Positions 8,138 to 16,871 of a stretch of DNA of 64,000 nucleotides are shown one piece after another. Positions within the stretch are counted from its first letter, which is position 1. Every line of letters starts with the position of its first letter. The translations under genes and the position numbers were made by a program. The stretch is from Pseudohalioglobus lutimaris (lineage in GTDB: Bacteria; Pseudomonadota; Gammaproteobacteria; Pseudomonadales; Halieaceae), in contig NZ_PKUS01000011.1 in the NCBI RefSeq assembly GCF_002866825.1, positions 1 through 64,000 of the forward strand, read 5' to 3'. Under the pieces are notes generated by a model. That model made no database searches. It had not been told where the DNA came from and saw only the letters and a list, made by a program, of their open reading frames with translations.

Positions 8138-8308
8138 ATGAGCAGTGACCAGGAAGCCCTTGAAGAGCAGTTGCAATCGACCCCCATGAAACGCTGGGGT
8201 GAAGCAACGGATATCGCCGGGGTTGCGATCATGTTGGCTTCTCAGGCAGGCGAATTTATCACCGGACAAATTATCCCTGTAGATGGCGGCACCACCTTAG
8301 TCAACTAA
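8138..8308 (+). pseudogene. C-terminal fragment of a second SDR
   Basis: ATG 8138 opens 56 codons whose product contains MKRWGEATDIAGVAIMLAS, FITGQIIPVDGGTTLVN-stop. This is exactly the last fifth of a FabG-like SDR: the RxGxxxDIA helix, the LAS segment and the xITGQxxxVDGG end. The Rossmann fold and catalytic residues are absent. GAGAAGG lies upstream of the ATG, so it could still be translated, but it cannot be an enzyme. The related feature at 8096-8114 and 61632-61650 shows SDR genes have been shuffled here. Confidence 0.7.
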
Positions 8309-8524
8309 GCGATGATTCCAGAGACGCCAAGGCCCCGATGACCTCTCTCGTGAGCTGAAGTCAAAATTCCGCCTACTTCAGTGTCCTCAGAGTTGAAATT
8401 ATAGAATTCGGAGGGCGCGGGTTACCGGCAAAATGGCTGATATTAATTCGCTGTTGTCCGATTCGAATATTCCTAAGAGTTAGTTCAAAAACTACCCTGA
8501 AAGCTGTACTAGAAGGACGCTTTT

Positions 8525-10114
8525 ATGGAAGTTACAGCCAACCTTGGTATTCTCGCTCAGTTGATCGCGCAACGCAGCGCCGAGCTGCCTGATGTGGATA
8601 TCACGACATTTGTCGACGAACGTAGTGGTGTCGTTGAGACGCGAAGCTACCGGCAGCTGAAAGAAAATTCTCACCGGCTGGCAGCTTACATGATAGAAAA
8701 GGGTATGCAGAAGGGTGACCGTTTCGCGGCGATCCTGTGCAACCACCCGGAGATGGTAGAGGCGCTAATTGCCGCGTCTGTTGCCGGTTGTGTGCTCGTT
8801 CCTATCGACCCAAGAACGAAAGGTGACAAGCTGGTTTTTATCCTGAAGGACTCCGGCTGTAAGGGTCTTATTTGCGCCGACTACAATGCCGAGGCGGTCG
8901 ATCAAGTTCTTGAACGTACTGCTGTAAGCTGGGTGCTGCACAAGGGAGATGCGACCTTCTCTGACGGTGTTAGCGCCGAGCGCTATGACCTCGCCATCGC
9001 CGGACAACCATCGGATATTGAAATTCGTGCCACCTCCGAGCAGGATCCTATTCAGATTCTATACACCTCCGGAACAACGGGTGATCCAAAGGGCATCCTC
9101 AAGTCGAATCAGGAATTTGTCCAGGTCGGCCAGGTTTTTCCCATGATCTCCCCGATAGCCGAGGATGATATTTTTTATACAGGCTTATCTTTGACCCACG
9201 GTAACGCTCAGGGGCTTACGCTGGCCATTTCCCTGTTTACTGGCAGGCCTGGGGTCTATTCAGTGCGATTTACCAAGTCTCGATTGTGGGAAACTATTCG
9301 CAAGTACGGTTGCACCCGTTTCAATCTTCTTGGCGGTATGACCGCCGCAATTTATTCTGAGCCGGTTAAAGCTGATGATGCTGATAACCCGGTGCGGCAG
9401 GTGCTTTCCGCGGGCATGCCGGCGGCTATCTGGAGTGATTTTGAGAAACGCTTCGACCTGACACTGTTTGAGGCCTTCGGCGCTGCAGAGGGCGGGCTAT
9501 TCTGGAATGATGGCAGCGGCCCTGTCGGCAGTCTGGGTAACATGCTCAATAATCCGTTGTATGAGGCTAGACTGGTGGATGATGAAGACCAGGATGTAGG
9601 CATCGGTGAACGGGGTGAACTTATCTGGCGCAATCGAAACGAAAACCCGGTTAGTGTCACCTACGTTAACAAACCAGAGGCATCGGCAGAAAAAGTGCGT
9701 GACGGCTGGTTCCGCACCGGCGATATCATGCATGCGGATGAGAACGGCTGGATGTTCTTTGACAGCCGCAAGGGTGGCGGAATACGCCGCAACGGTGATT
9801 TCATCAACACTGGGTTCGTCGAGAAGGTTCTCGCTGAGCACTCACAGGTTGACGATGTATTTGTATACGGCGTGCCCGCTGCTAATGGCACACCGGGAGA
9901 GAAAGACGTGGTGGCTGCCATCGTGCCGCATGACCGCGATGCCTTTGATCCCACCGACGTATTCGCCAAATGTAGGGCGGAACTAGAGGCAAACTTCGTT
10001 CCGACATACCTGCACCTGGTTTCCGCTATACCCAAGACGGCATCGGAGAAACCGCAAGAGCGTTTCCTGCTGGAGATGTTTTCCAAGGATAGCGAAGACG
10101 TGATTACCGAATAA
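8525..10114 (+). CDS. AMP-forming acyl-CoA synthetase (class I adenylate-forming)
   Basis: Activates a carboxylic acid to its CoA thioester with ATP. In the 529-residue protein, ILYTSGTTGDPKG (about residues 179-191) is the P-loop-like A3 motif. EAFGAAEGG is motif A5, GWFRTGDI motif A7 and the Lys in TASEKPQER the C-terminal catalytic Lys. AGAAGGACGC precedes ATG 8525. The overall style resembles carnitine/crotonobetaine-CoA ligases, but that name does not fix the substrate. With the acyl-CoA dehydrogenase, thiolase, hydratase and SDRs that follow, it probably feeds a beta-oxidation-like route. Confidence 0.9.
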   Translation: MEVTANLGILAQLIAQRSAELPDVDITTFVDERSGVVETRSYRQLKENSHRLAAYMIEKGMQKGDRFAAILCNHPEMVEALIAASVAGCVLVPIDPRTKGDKLVFILKDSGCKGLICADYNAEAVDQVLERTAVSWVLHKGDATFSDGVSAERYDLAIAGQPSDIEIRATSEQDPIQILYTSGTTGDPKGILKSNQEFVQVGQVFPMISPIAEDDIFYTGLSLTHGNAQGLTLAISLFTGRPGVYSVRFTKSRLWETIRKYGCTRFNLLGGMTAAIYSEPVKADDADNPVRQVLSAGMPAAIWSDFEKRFDLTLFEAFGAAEGGLFWNDGSGPVGSLGNMLNNPLYEARLVDDEDQDVGIGERGELIWRNRNENPVSVTYVNKPEASAEKVRDGWFRTGDIMHADENGWMFFDSRKGGGIRRNGDFINTGFVEKVLAEHSQVDDVFVYGVPAANGTPGEKDVVAAIVPHDRDAFDPTDVFAKCRAELEANFVPTYLHLVSAIPKTASEKPQERFLLEMFSKDSEDVITE

Positions 10115-10204
10115 CACAGTCTTGTGCTCGGCAAGAGCGTGGAGTGCAAGCAATCAATTATTGATCGATACCCCCAGTATTAGCTAATAACACAGAGGCA
10201 AACA

Positions 10205-11443
10205 ATGAGCGCTACTCAAAATCTTATAGAGGAACTCGGTTCCCGTACCGGCATTGAGGCCGGGCTGGGCGAAGAGGCGACAATGATCGCTGACATGGTA
10301 CACAGATTCTCTGCTGATGTGCTGCGACCCATTGGCAAAAAATTGGATCGTATGTCGCCGGAAGAGGTTATCGCCAGTGACTCCCCTTTGTGGGACGTTC
10401 ATCGACGTTTTGCCGAGTTGGGTATGAGCAGTGCCGCGTTGGCGGAGATGGATCCGGCCGAAGCAGCCATTTTGACCTCCCTGGTTTTTGAAGAGTTGGC
10501 CTGGGGCGACCCCGGGCTGGCTGTATCCCTGGGTGCCAGTATGGTTCCTTTGCGAATGGCATACGCCTTCAACAACAAGTTTCTGATTGAAAACATCCCC
10601 CCTGAGGCGATTGGTTGCTGGGCGATTTGCGAGCCGGACCACGGTAGTGACATGGCCGATTACGACGGTCAGGCATCGCTTCCCGGTGCACAATATAGCC
10701 GGCCCAATTGTATTGCCACCATCAGTGGCGATACGGTGACTATCAATGGTCAGAAAGCGGCGTGGGTATCCAATGGCACCATAGCTGAATATGCGGCACT
10801 GTTTTGTGCCTGTGATCGGGGTAACGGTTTGGAGAAAGTCGCTCTGGTTGTGCCGCTGGATCTGGAAGGCGTGAGCCGTGGCAAGCCACTGGACAAACTG
10901 GGACAGCGGGCATTACCCCAGGGGGAAATCTTCTTTGACAATGTCACCCTGTCCACTGACTGGCTGTTGGCACCCCCTGAAATGTACAACACCGTAGCGC
11001 GCGTCCAACTGACAGACGCTAATGCGGGTATGGGAATGATGTTCGCAGGGCTTGCGCGGGCAGCTTTCGAGCTGGCATTGGACTATGCCCACGAAAGGAA
11101 GCAGGGCGGTGGATACCTTGTACAGCACCCGGGTGTTCGCGCACGCTTGCTGGATATGTTCCGACAGGTTGAAGCATCGCGGGCCCTCGCACGCAGGGCG
11201 GGACTGTTCAATACCACAGAGAAACCCAAGGCGCTGGTGGGCGCGATCTCCGCCAAGATTACCTCTACGCAGGCGGCATTTGATGTGGCCAACGATGCCC
11301 TGCAGATGTTTGGTGGTAATGGCCTCACCAAGGAATATCCGGTTGAGAAACTGTTACGCGACGCGCGAGCCGCCCTGATCGAAGATGGCAGTAACGACGT
11401 GCTGGCCATCAAGGGTGGATCGATGCTCGTACAGGAGGAATGA
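10205..11443 (+). CDS. acyl-CoA dehydrogenase family protein
   Basis: A flavin enzyme that introduces a 2,3-double bond into an acyl-CoA, passing electrons to ETF. It has 412 residues: an N-terminal helical domain, the mid-domain segment CWAICEPDHGSDMA (about 138-151), and the C-terminal MFGGNGLTKEYPVEKLLRDAR. At the place where most family members have the catalytic Glu of the EGT motif, this protein reads IEDGSND, so the base seems to be Asp, or the catalytic residue lies elsewhere as in some subfamilies. It follows the CoA ligase by 90 bases, and both are probably in one transcript. Confidence 0.88.
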   Translation: MSATQNLIEELGSRTGIEAGLGEEATMIADMVHRFSADVLRPIGKKLDRMSPEEVIASDSPLWDVHRRFAELGMSSAALAEMDPAEAAILTSLVFEELAWGDPGLAVSLGASMVPLRMAYAFNNKFLIENIPPEAIGCWAICEPDHGSDMADYDGQASLPGAQYSRPNCIATISGDTVTINGQKAAWVSNGTIAEYAALFCACDRGNGLEKVALVVPLDLEGVSRGKPLDKLGQRALPQGEIFFDNVTLSTDWLLAPPEMYNTVARVQLTDANAGMGMMFAGLARAAFELALDYAHERKQGGGYLVQHPGVRARLLDMFRQVEASRALARRAGLFNTTEKPKALVGAISAKITSTQAAFDVANDALQMFGGNGLTKEYPVEKLLRDARAALIEDGSNDVLAIKGGSMLVQEE

Positions 11444-11591
11444 CATGCCCCGTCGATGTATCCGCAGTAAAGTTCCAGAAACGGACTGGTATTGACAGGC
11501 GAGATATATAGGAGGTAGTTTCGAGCACTCGAGATAACAGCATTAACTGCAAAGAGGGTAGTGCAGCCGGGCCGCGCCGGCAGGAATATTT

Positions 11592-12602
11592 ATGGTCCAA
11601 TCTTCCTCTCGCATATTCGCAATTACACTGAGAAAAGCCCATTCCTATATGAAGGGGCTGGGCGTCGAGCCTGAGGTTTTGCTAGCCAATACCGGCCTTA
11701 GCGCTGCCGATCTGGCGGATCCCTACAAGTTAATCAGCGAAGAACAGGCTCGCAACTACTACCTTAATCTGATCAACGCGACAAATTGCGAATCCGTGGG
11801 CCTTGAAATTGGCTGGAGAACATCCCTCTCCGACCTCGGTCCCCACGGTATGGCAATGTTGACTGAACGTACCGGAGGTGAGGCGCTACGCAAAACCTGG
11901 GAATTGCGCGATAACTATAACCTGCTCATCAACTGGCGATATTCAATTACCGATAACCTTGTCCTTCACACAATTCAGTCGGCTGAGGAGGATCCCAGAT
12001 TGCGCTTGTTCCTCGTGGAGCGGGCGTTGGCGACGATCCAGGCCAATACCGAAGAAATGTTTGGGGAGGCCATGCAGCCTCTGCGGCTGACACTGGATTA
12101 CCCGAGGCCTGAACATGTAGCGTCCTATCGCGAAAAATTTAACTGCCCGATACAGTTTTCTCAGGAATTGACACAACTGTATTATCCACAGGAGTGGGAG
12201 CATCGGCTTCTGGAGACATATGACCCGGAAGCCGTAGAAATACTCGGTACATTGCGAGCCAGTCTCCACAACAAGCTGTCTTCGGAAGTGGATGTTGTCG
12301 AGGAGGTAAGGCTGGCGCTGCGTCGTAAATCCGGTGAATTCCCCAGCCTGGAACGTATTGCGGAAGGCCTGGCTATGTCCTCCCGTACGCTGCACAGGAA
12401 ACTGGGGCAACGGGATGTCCGGTACCAGGATCTGCTGGACGATGAGCGACGACGAATTGCCGAGGATCTTCTACTGAATACCGGCATGAATATCCAGCAG
12501 ATTGCGGTGCAGTGCGGTTTTTCCGACGCACAGAACTTCTCACAAGCCTTCCGACGCTGGCGTGGCAAATCCCCAAGCGAGTTTCGCTCCTCTCAAGATT
12601 AG
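11592..12602 (+). CDS. AraC-family transcriptional regulator (PF12625 N-terminal domain)
   Basis: A 336-residue regulator. Residues about 20-200 match the arabinose-binding-like PF12625 domain (LLANTGLSAADLADPYKLIS, EQARNYY). The C-terminal 100 residues are the double helix-turn-helix domain, with LAMSSRTLHRKL for the first helix and IQQIAVQCGFSDAQNFSQAFRRW for the AraC signature. It is clearly paralogous to the regulators at 36746, 48696 and 25263. It lies inside the catabolic block, in the same direction, between the acyl-CoA dehydrogenase and thiolase genes, so it probably controls them in response to a pathway acid or CoA ester. TTGACA at 11492 has no good -10 partner. Confidence 0.9.
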   Translation: MVQSSSRIFAITLRKAHSYMKGLGVEPEVLLANTGLSAADLADPYKLISEEQARNYYLNLINATNCESVGLEIGWRTSLSDLGPHGMAMLTERTGGEALRKTWELRDNYNLLINWRYSITDNLVLHTIQSAEEDPRLRLFLVERALATIQANTEEMFGEAMQPLRLTLDYPRPEHVASYREKFNCPIQFSQELTQLYYPQEWEHRLLETYDPEAVEILGTLRASLHNKLSSEVDVVEEVRLALRRKSGEFPSLERIAEGLAMSSRTLHRKLGQRDVRYQDLLDDERRRIAEDLLLNTGMNIQQIAVQCGFSDAQNFSQAFRRWRGKSPSEFRSSQD

Positions 12603-12774
12603 TCCGTTCAAGTTGGCTCTGCCGTAGCGTTATCGGCGCTTTCTCGTACTGTCTGAAATTAATACGATATTGACGGCATAGGCTATCCCTATTGTGCACG
12701 GCAACTTCTAGTATCTACTACCAATGAGGCTGTAGTCGGAACTGTAGTCGCGTAGCTTTTAACGGGGATTGAAC

Positions 12775-14013
12775 ATGAGTGATGTGTATATCGCAGGAAT
12801 AGCGATGACCGTTTTTGGACGGCATCATGAGCGCACGCTTGCCGATCTTGCCGGAGAAGCGCTCAACGGAGCGGTATCGGATGCAAGCTGCCAGAAGTCT
12901 GATATAGGTTCAGCTTTTTACGCAGGTATGACCAATGGCCCCCTGCAAGGGCAGGTGGCTATCCCGGGTCAGGTAGTGTTCAGTAAGATCGGTTTGCTAG
13001 GCATTCCCATGTTCAATGTGGAAAATGCCTGCGCATCTGGCAGCTCGGCATTCAACCTGGCAGTGCAGAGCCTCAGGGCGGGCAGCACTGATGTCGCACT
13101 GGCAATCGGGGCCGAGAAAATGAATATCCCCGACAAGATGAAAGCCTTCGCCGTGTTTGATGGGGGCTGGGACATTACCCGGGCGGAAGAGAACTACGAG
13201 ACCCTGATAACCATGGGCGAGGGCGTTGAGGTCCCAGACGGTAGTGAATCGGACAGGCCTTACAGCAAGTTTATGGCTATCTATGCGGCTATGTGTCGCT
13301 ACCATATGAAAAACTATGGGACGACCCAGCGGCAAATCGCCGCAGTGTCGGCGAAAAACCACACGCATTCTGTGCACAATCCTTTCTCACAATTCCGTAA
13401 ACCCTTTAGTGTCGATGAGGTGATGGGTGCACCCCCCATAACCTATCCTCTCACTCTGCCGATGTGTGCGCCCCTGTCCGACGGCGCAGCTGCCGCCATT
13501 CTCTGTACCGAGGATGGCCTTGTACGAATAGGCGCTGACAAGCGCAGGGCTATCAAGGTTGGCGCCAGTGTTATCCGGTCTTTTACAGACCGTCCAATGA
13601 ACAAGCCGGAGCTTGGGGTAAGCCACCTGGCGGCAAAGGAGGCCTATGAGATCGCAGGGCTGGGCCCAGAAGATATGGATGTAGCCGAAGTGCACGATGC
13701 TACTGCCATGGGTGAAATTGTCCAGGCCGAGAATCTGGGTTTTGTGAAATTCGGTGAGGGCGGCCCTGCAGCTGAGCGAGGCGATTTTACCCTTGGCGGT
13801 CAAATTCCGATTAATACATCCGGCGGTCTGGAGTCCAAGGGCCATCCCCTGGGCGCTACCGGAATCGGCCAGCTCTATGAACTGGTAACCCAACTTCGCG
13901 AAGAGGCAGGTGCGCGTCAGGTAGCCGGTGCACGGCACGCGATACAGGAAAACGGTGGAGGCATGCAGGGCGTGGAAGAGGCCGTGGTGGCCATCCACAT
14001 CCTGTCACGATAG
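12775..14013 (+). CDS. thiolase family protein (SCP2-type)
   Basis: Thiolases cleave or form 3-ketoacyl-CoA bonds. In this 412-residue protein Cys86 in NACASGSSAF is the nucleophile, HDATAMGEI (about 305-313) carries one catalytic His, and SKGHPLGATG the second. The usual C-terminal CxG motif of classical thiolases is replaced by QENGGGMQG, which is the SCP2-thiolase pattern seen in lipid, steroid and branched-chain degradation. ATG 12775 with GGGGA 6 bases upstream is preferred over TTG 12769. The 11-base gap to the next SDR indicates an operon. Confidence 0.9.
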   Translation: MSDVYIAGIAMTVFGRHHERTLADLAGEALNGAVSDASCQKSDIGSAFYAGMTNGPLQGQVAIPGQVVFSKIGLLGIPMFNVENACASGSSAFNLAVQSLRAGSTDVALAIGAEKMNIPDKMKAFAVFDGGWDITRAEENYETLITMGEGVEVPDGSESDRPYSKFMAIYAAMCRYHMKNYGTTQRQIAAVSAKNHTHSVHNPFSQFRKPFSVDEVMGAPPITYPLTLPMCAPLSDGAAAAILCTEDGLVRIGADKRRAIKVGASVIRSFTDRPMNKPELGVSHLAAKEAYEIAGLGPEDMDVAEVHDATAMGEIVQAENLGFVKFGEGGPAAERGDFTLGGQIPINTSGGLESKGHPLGATGIGQLYELVTQLREEAGARQVAGARHAIQENGGGMQGVEEAVVAIHILSR

Positions 14014-14023
14014 ATAGGTGGAG

Positions 14024-14824
14024 ATGGAACCGTACAGGGGTAAGGGCGTTGTCATTACCGGGGCAGCTTCCGGCATTGGAAGAGCGCTTGCAATTGACCT
14101 GGCGGCGTCGGGTGCCAGGCTCGCACTTACCGATGTAAATATTGATGGGCTGGAAGAAACGAAGCGCCTCTGTGGGGATGTAGTCTGTAACATCTACAGA
14201 GTGGACGTTGCCAACCGGTCTGAAATGTTCGGAGTAGCCGATGCCGTCAAACATGACTTAGGCGAAGTCGACTATTTATTCAATAACGCCGGTGTTGCGC
14301 TGGCTGCGTCTATAAATAATTCCACCATTGAAGAGATCGAATGGATTGTCAATATCAATCTCTGGGGCGTGGTGTATGGAACCAAGGCCTTTCTTCCTGT
14401 TTTTCTCTCACAAGGGGGCGGCCACATCGTTAATATTTCCAGTGTAATGGGGTTTGTCGGCTACCCGGGTCTGGGTGCTTATTGTCTGACCAAGTTTGGC
14501 GTTCGCGGGTTTACAGAAACACTGTGGCGTGAGTTAGAGGGCACAGGTGTTTGCGCTACCAGCGTACATCCCGCAGGCACCGCGACCGGAATCACTCATG
14601 GCTTCCGCATGGGCCAGTATGCCGATGAAGAAGATCGCAAGAACGTGGAGCGCCAGGCGCGTGGGCATTCAACGACGCCTGAGCAGGCGGCCAGGAAGAT
14701 TCTGGCGGGTGTCGCCAGGCGCAAGAGAAGAATTATTGTCAGTAATGGCAGTTGGATCATCCAGTTTCTCTCACGGATGTTTCCGTCATCATACCCGACG
14801 CTGATGCGGCGACTGGGTGCTTAA
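14024..14824 (+). CDS. short-chain dehydrogenase/reductase
   Basis: A 266-residue SDR. GVVITGAASGIGRALA (about residues 7-22) is the cofactor loop. ALTDVNIDG has the acidic residue favouring NAD(H), and NNAGVALAA, SSVMGFVG and YCLTKFGVRG supply the structural Asn and catalytic Ser-Tyr-Lys. The C-terminus has a hydrophobic and basic tail (SWIIQFLSRMFPSSYP) like that of the SDR at 7303, and the two are probably related in function. Start ATG 14024 lies just after AGGTGGAG; GTG 14018 is possible. It could oxidise the hydroxyacyl intermediate of the block. Confidence 0.88.
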   Translation: MEPYRGKGVVITGAASGIGRALAIDLAASGARLALTDVNIDGLEETKRLCGDVVCNIYRVDVANRSEMFGVADAVKHDLGEVDYLFNNAGVALAASINNSTIEEIEWIVNINLWGVVYGTKAFLPVFLSQGGGHIVNISSVMGFVGYPGLGAYCLTKFGVRGFTETLWRELEGTGVCATSVHPAGTATGITHGFRMGQYADEEDRKNVERQARGHSTTPEQAARKILAGVARRKRRIIVSNGSWIIQFLSRMFPSSYPTLMRRLGA

Positions 14825-14863
14825 TCGAGGCAAGCCATTGCCATATAAAATTGGAGAAAACAT

Positions 14864-15988
14864 ATGAATACAAACACCTACCCAGTCGTTGTCTATGGGG
14901 CCAGTGGTTACACCGGGCGCCTGGTCATTGAGTATCTTCGCGAGTACGGTATCCGTTTTGTCGCCGTGGGCCGTAATCGTGCTCGTGTCGAGGAGGCGCT
15001 ACAGCTTATTCCCGGCATTGAAAACGCGGAATACCAGGTGGAAGAGGTGGAGCACTCTGTAGAAGCGCTGACAGAACTGCTGCGCGACAAGAAAGTGATA
15101 TGCAACACCGTGGGGCCATTTTCCCGATTTGGCGAGACGGTTGTCGAGGCGGCGCTGGCCGCCGGCTGTCACTACCTGGATACCACTGGCGAACAGTCCT
15201 GGATGATTGAAATGCAGGACAAGTACCATGAAAAGTACCAGGCAGCCGGGCTGGTGTGTTCACCAGCTACGGCCTATATGTACACCGTGAGTGATATCGC
15301 TGCGAGAATCTGCCTGGAAACATCGGGTGTGGATAGTCTCGATGTACGTTTCTCCACAGCGGGCCTGCCCACCATTGCCTCAACCCAATCGGTGGTGGAT
15401 ATGTGCCGAGTGCCGTCCTATTACCTGGAGAACAACGAGTTGGTGCCCTATCAGGAAGCGTTCCAACTCGCCCCCATCTCCATTCCGGGATCGGGCGATA
15501 TTCTGAACTCCGCCCAGTGGGCCGGGGGCTCACACGTTGCCTTTTTTCGGTCAGACAGCCGCGTTCGCAACTGCAATATGCGCTTTGCGCCAAAGAACCA
15601 GGTGATGCTGGATAGTCTGAAAGAACTGGAGCTCGCCTATAAGGTGCAACTGCAGTGGTTACCCGAGGAGATGCAGTATCAGGTTCTCGATCAGATGGCT
15701 GGACAGGTTCAGGGAGATTGGCCGCCGCGAGAAAATCGCCAGGTGAATCGCTTTGTAGACTGGTGCTACGGTCGCGGTAATAACGTCTCTGCGAAATGTG
15801 TGATTCACGGAACTTGCAGCTATCAGATCACTGGCCTGCTGCAGGCTTATAGCGCCATGCGTCTCCTTGATGAGGCCCCTTCTGTCACTGGATTCAAGTC
15901 AATCAATGAGGTGTTAGGTCATCGCGATGTACTGGCTGCATTGCAGGGCTATGGCTATGTGTCGGCTGTGGAAGAAACCACGGTCTGA
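14864..15988 (+). CDS. saccharopine dehydrogenase-like / trans-acting enoyl reductase-like protein
   Basis: The 374-residue protein begins with the Rossmann motif VVVYGASGYTGRLVIEYL (residues 8-25), typical of the saccharopine-dehydrogenase-like superfamily including mycobacterial trans-acting enoyl reductases. NTVGPFSRFGETVVEA and GCHYLDTTGE are further family motifs. GGAGAA precedes ATG 14864. A second member begins at 63696 at the window end. Its position between an SDR and an enoyl-CoA hydratase suggests reduction of an unsaturated pathway intermediate, but the substrate is unknown. Confidence 0.8.
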   Translation: MNTNTYPVVVYGASGYTGRLVIEYLREYGIRFVAVGRNRARVEEALQLIPGIENAEYQVEEVEHSVEALTELLRDKKVICNTVGPFSRFGETVVEAALAAGCHYLDTTGEQSWMIEMQDKYHEKYQAAGLVCSPATAYMYTVSDIAARICLETSGVDSLDVRFSTAGLPTIASTQSVVDMCRVPSYYLENNELVPYQEAFQLAPISIPGSGDILNSAQWAGGSHVAFFRSDSRVRNCNMRFAPKNQVMLDSLKELELAYKVQLQWLPEEMQYQVLDQMAGQVQGDWPPRENRQVNRFVDWCYGRGNNVSAKCVIHGTCSYQITGLLQAYSAMRLLDEAPSVTGFKSINEVLGHRDVLAALQGYGYVSAVEETTV

Positions 15989-16031
15989 AGCCTCTCGTGG
16001 ACGATTGATCAACAAACAGGAAATACTGAAA

Positions 16032-16871
16032 ATGACTTATACAACTTTGAGTACTGAAATCAACGGCGCAGTGATGCGTGTAAAATTGAACAACGGTGAC
16101 GTTAACATGATGTCTGCCGGTATGGCCGGTGAGCTGTTCGCGCTGGTAGGCGGACTTGCGGTAAATCCCGACATCAAGGTGGTGGTGTTTGAGAGCGACA
16201 ATCCTGATTTCTTCATCGCCCATTTTGAATTGAATGACATTCTAAAATCCATTGCCGGCGATCCGGCAATGCCCGCCAGCAAGTATGCCGACATCAATAT
16301 TTTGCAGTCGCTGGGCCTTTCGATCAATGCATTGCCGCAGGTGACAATCGCCAAAGTTGACGGCATCTGTAGGGGGGGCGGTATGGAACTTATTCTCGCA
16401 ATGGACATGGTGTTTGCTTCCGAGCAGGCCCGTTTCGCTCTGCCTGAGGCCAGTGTCGGCTTCTTACCCTCCGGTGGCGGTGCGACCCTGCTTCCCGCCA
16501 GGGTCGGCCGTGGTCGAGCCCTGGAGATTATGCTCACAGGGCGTGACTTCTCAGGAGCCGAGGCGGAGTCTTACGGACTGGTTAATTGCACTTTGGAAGA
16601 CAGTAAAGCACTGGATGCGTATGTGGATGGCGCGGTGGAGCGCATCCAGAATGTGCGCATTGAAGCCATTAGTGCGGTGAAAGCCACAGTCAAAAAACCG
16701 TTTGAGGGCCTGCGTGGCGGCCTGCTCGCCGGGTTTGCCCAGGAGAATGCGTCCATGGTTGAGTGTATCTCCGACCCCCAGGTATTCGCAGCGCTTCAGG
16801 CGCTGGCGGCGAACTCGGGGACACGAGAGACTGAACTGGAACTGGCGGACACGATTGCGGGCATTTTATGA
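16032..16871 (+). CDS. enoyl-CoA hydratase/isomerase family protein
   Basis: A crotonase-fold protein of 279 residues. The oxyanion-hole segment is ICRGGGMELILAMD (about 114-127), with the first catalytic Glu in GGGMEL, and FALPEASVGFLPSGGG holds the second Glu-containing loop. The start ATG 16032 has AGGAAA 8 bases upstream; a longer frame from 15927 would overlap the previous gene. The early segment IAHFELNDI differs from the usual A-G-x-D-L pattern, so isomerase or another crotonase activity is possible. Its stop overlaps the next start as ATGA (16868-16871). Confidence 0.87.
   Translation: MTYTTLSTEINGAVMRVKLNNGDVNMMSAGMAGELFALVGGLAVNPDIKVVVFESDNPDFFIAHFELNDILKSIAGDPAMPASKYADINILQSLGLSINALPQVTIAKVDGICRGGGMELILAMDMVFASEQARFALPEASVGFLPSGGGATLLPARVGRGRALEIMLTGRDFSGAEAESYGLVNCTLEDSKALDAYVDGAVERIQNVRIEAISAVKATVKKPFEGLRGGLLAGFAQENASMVECISDPQVFAALQALAANSGTRETELELADTIAGIL

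Noticed and set aside
11492-11521. TTGACA promoter before the AraC gene at 11592
   Set aside because: No -10 hexamer better than three matches at 16-18 bases.
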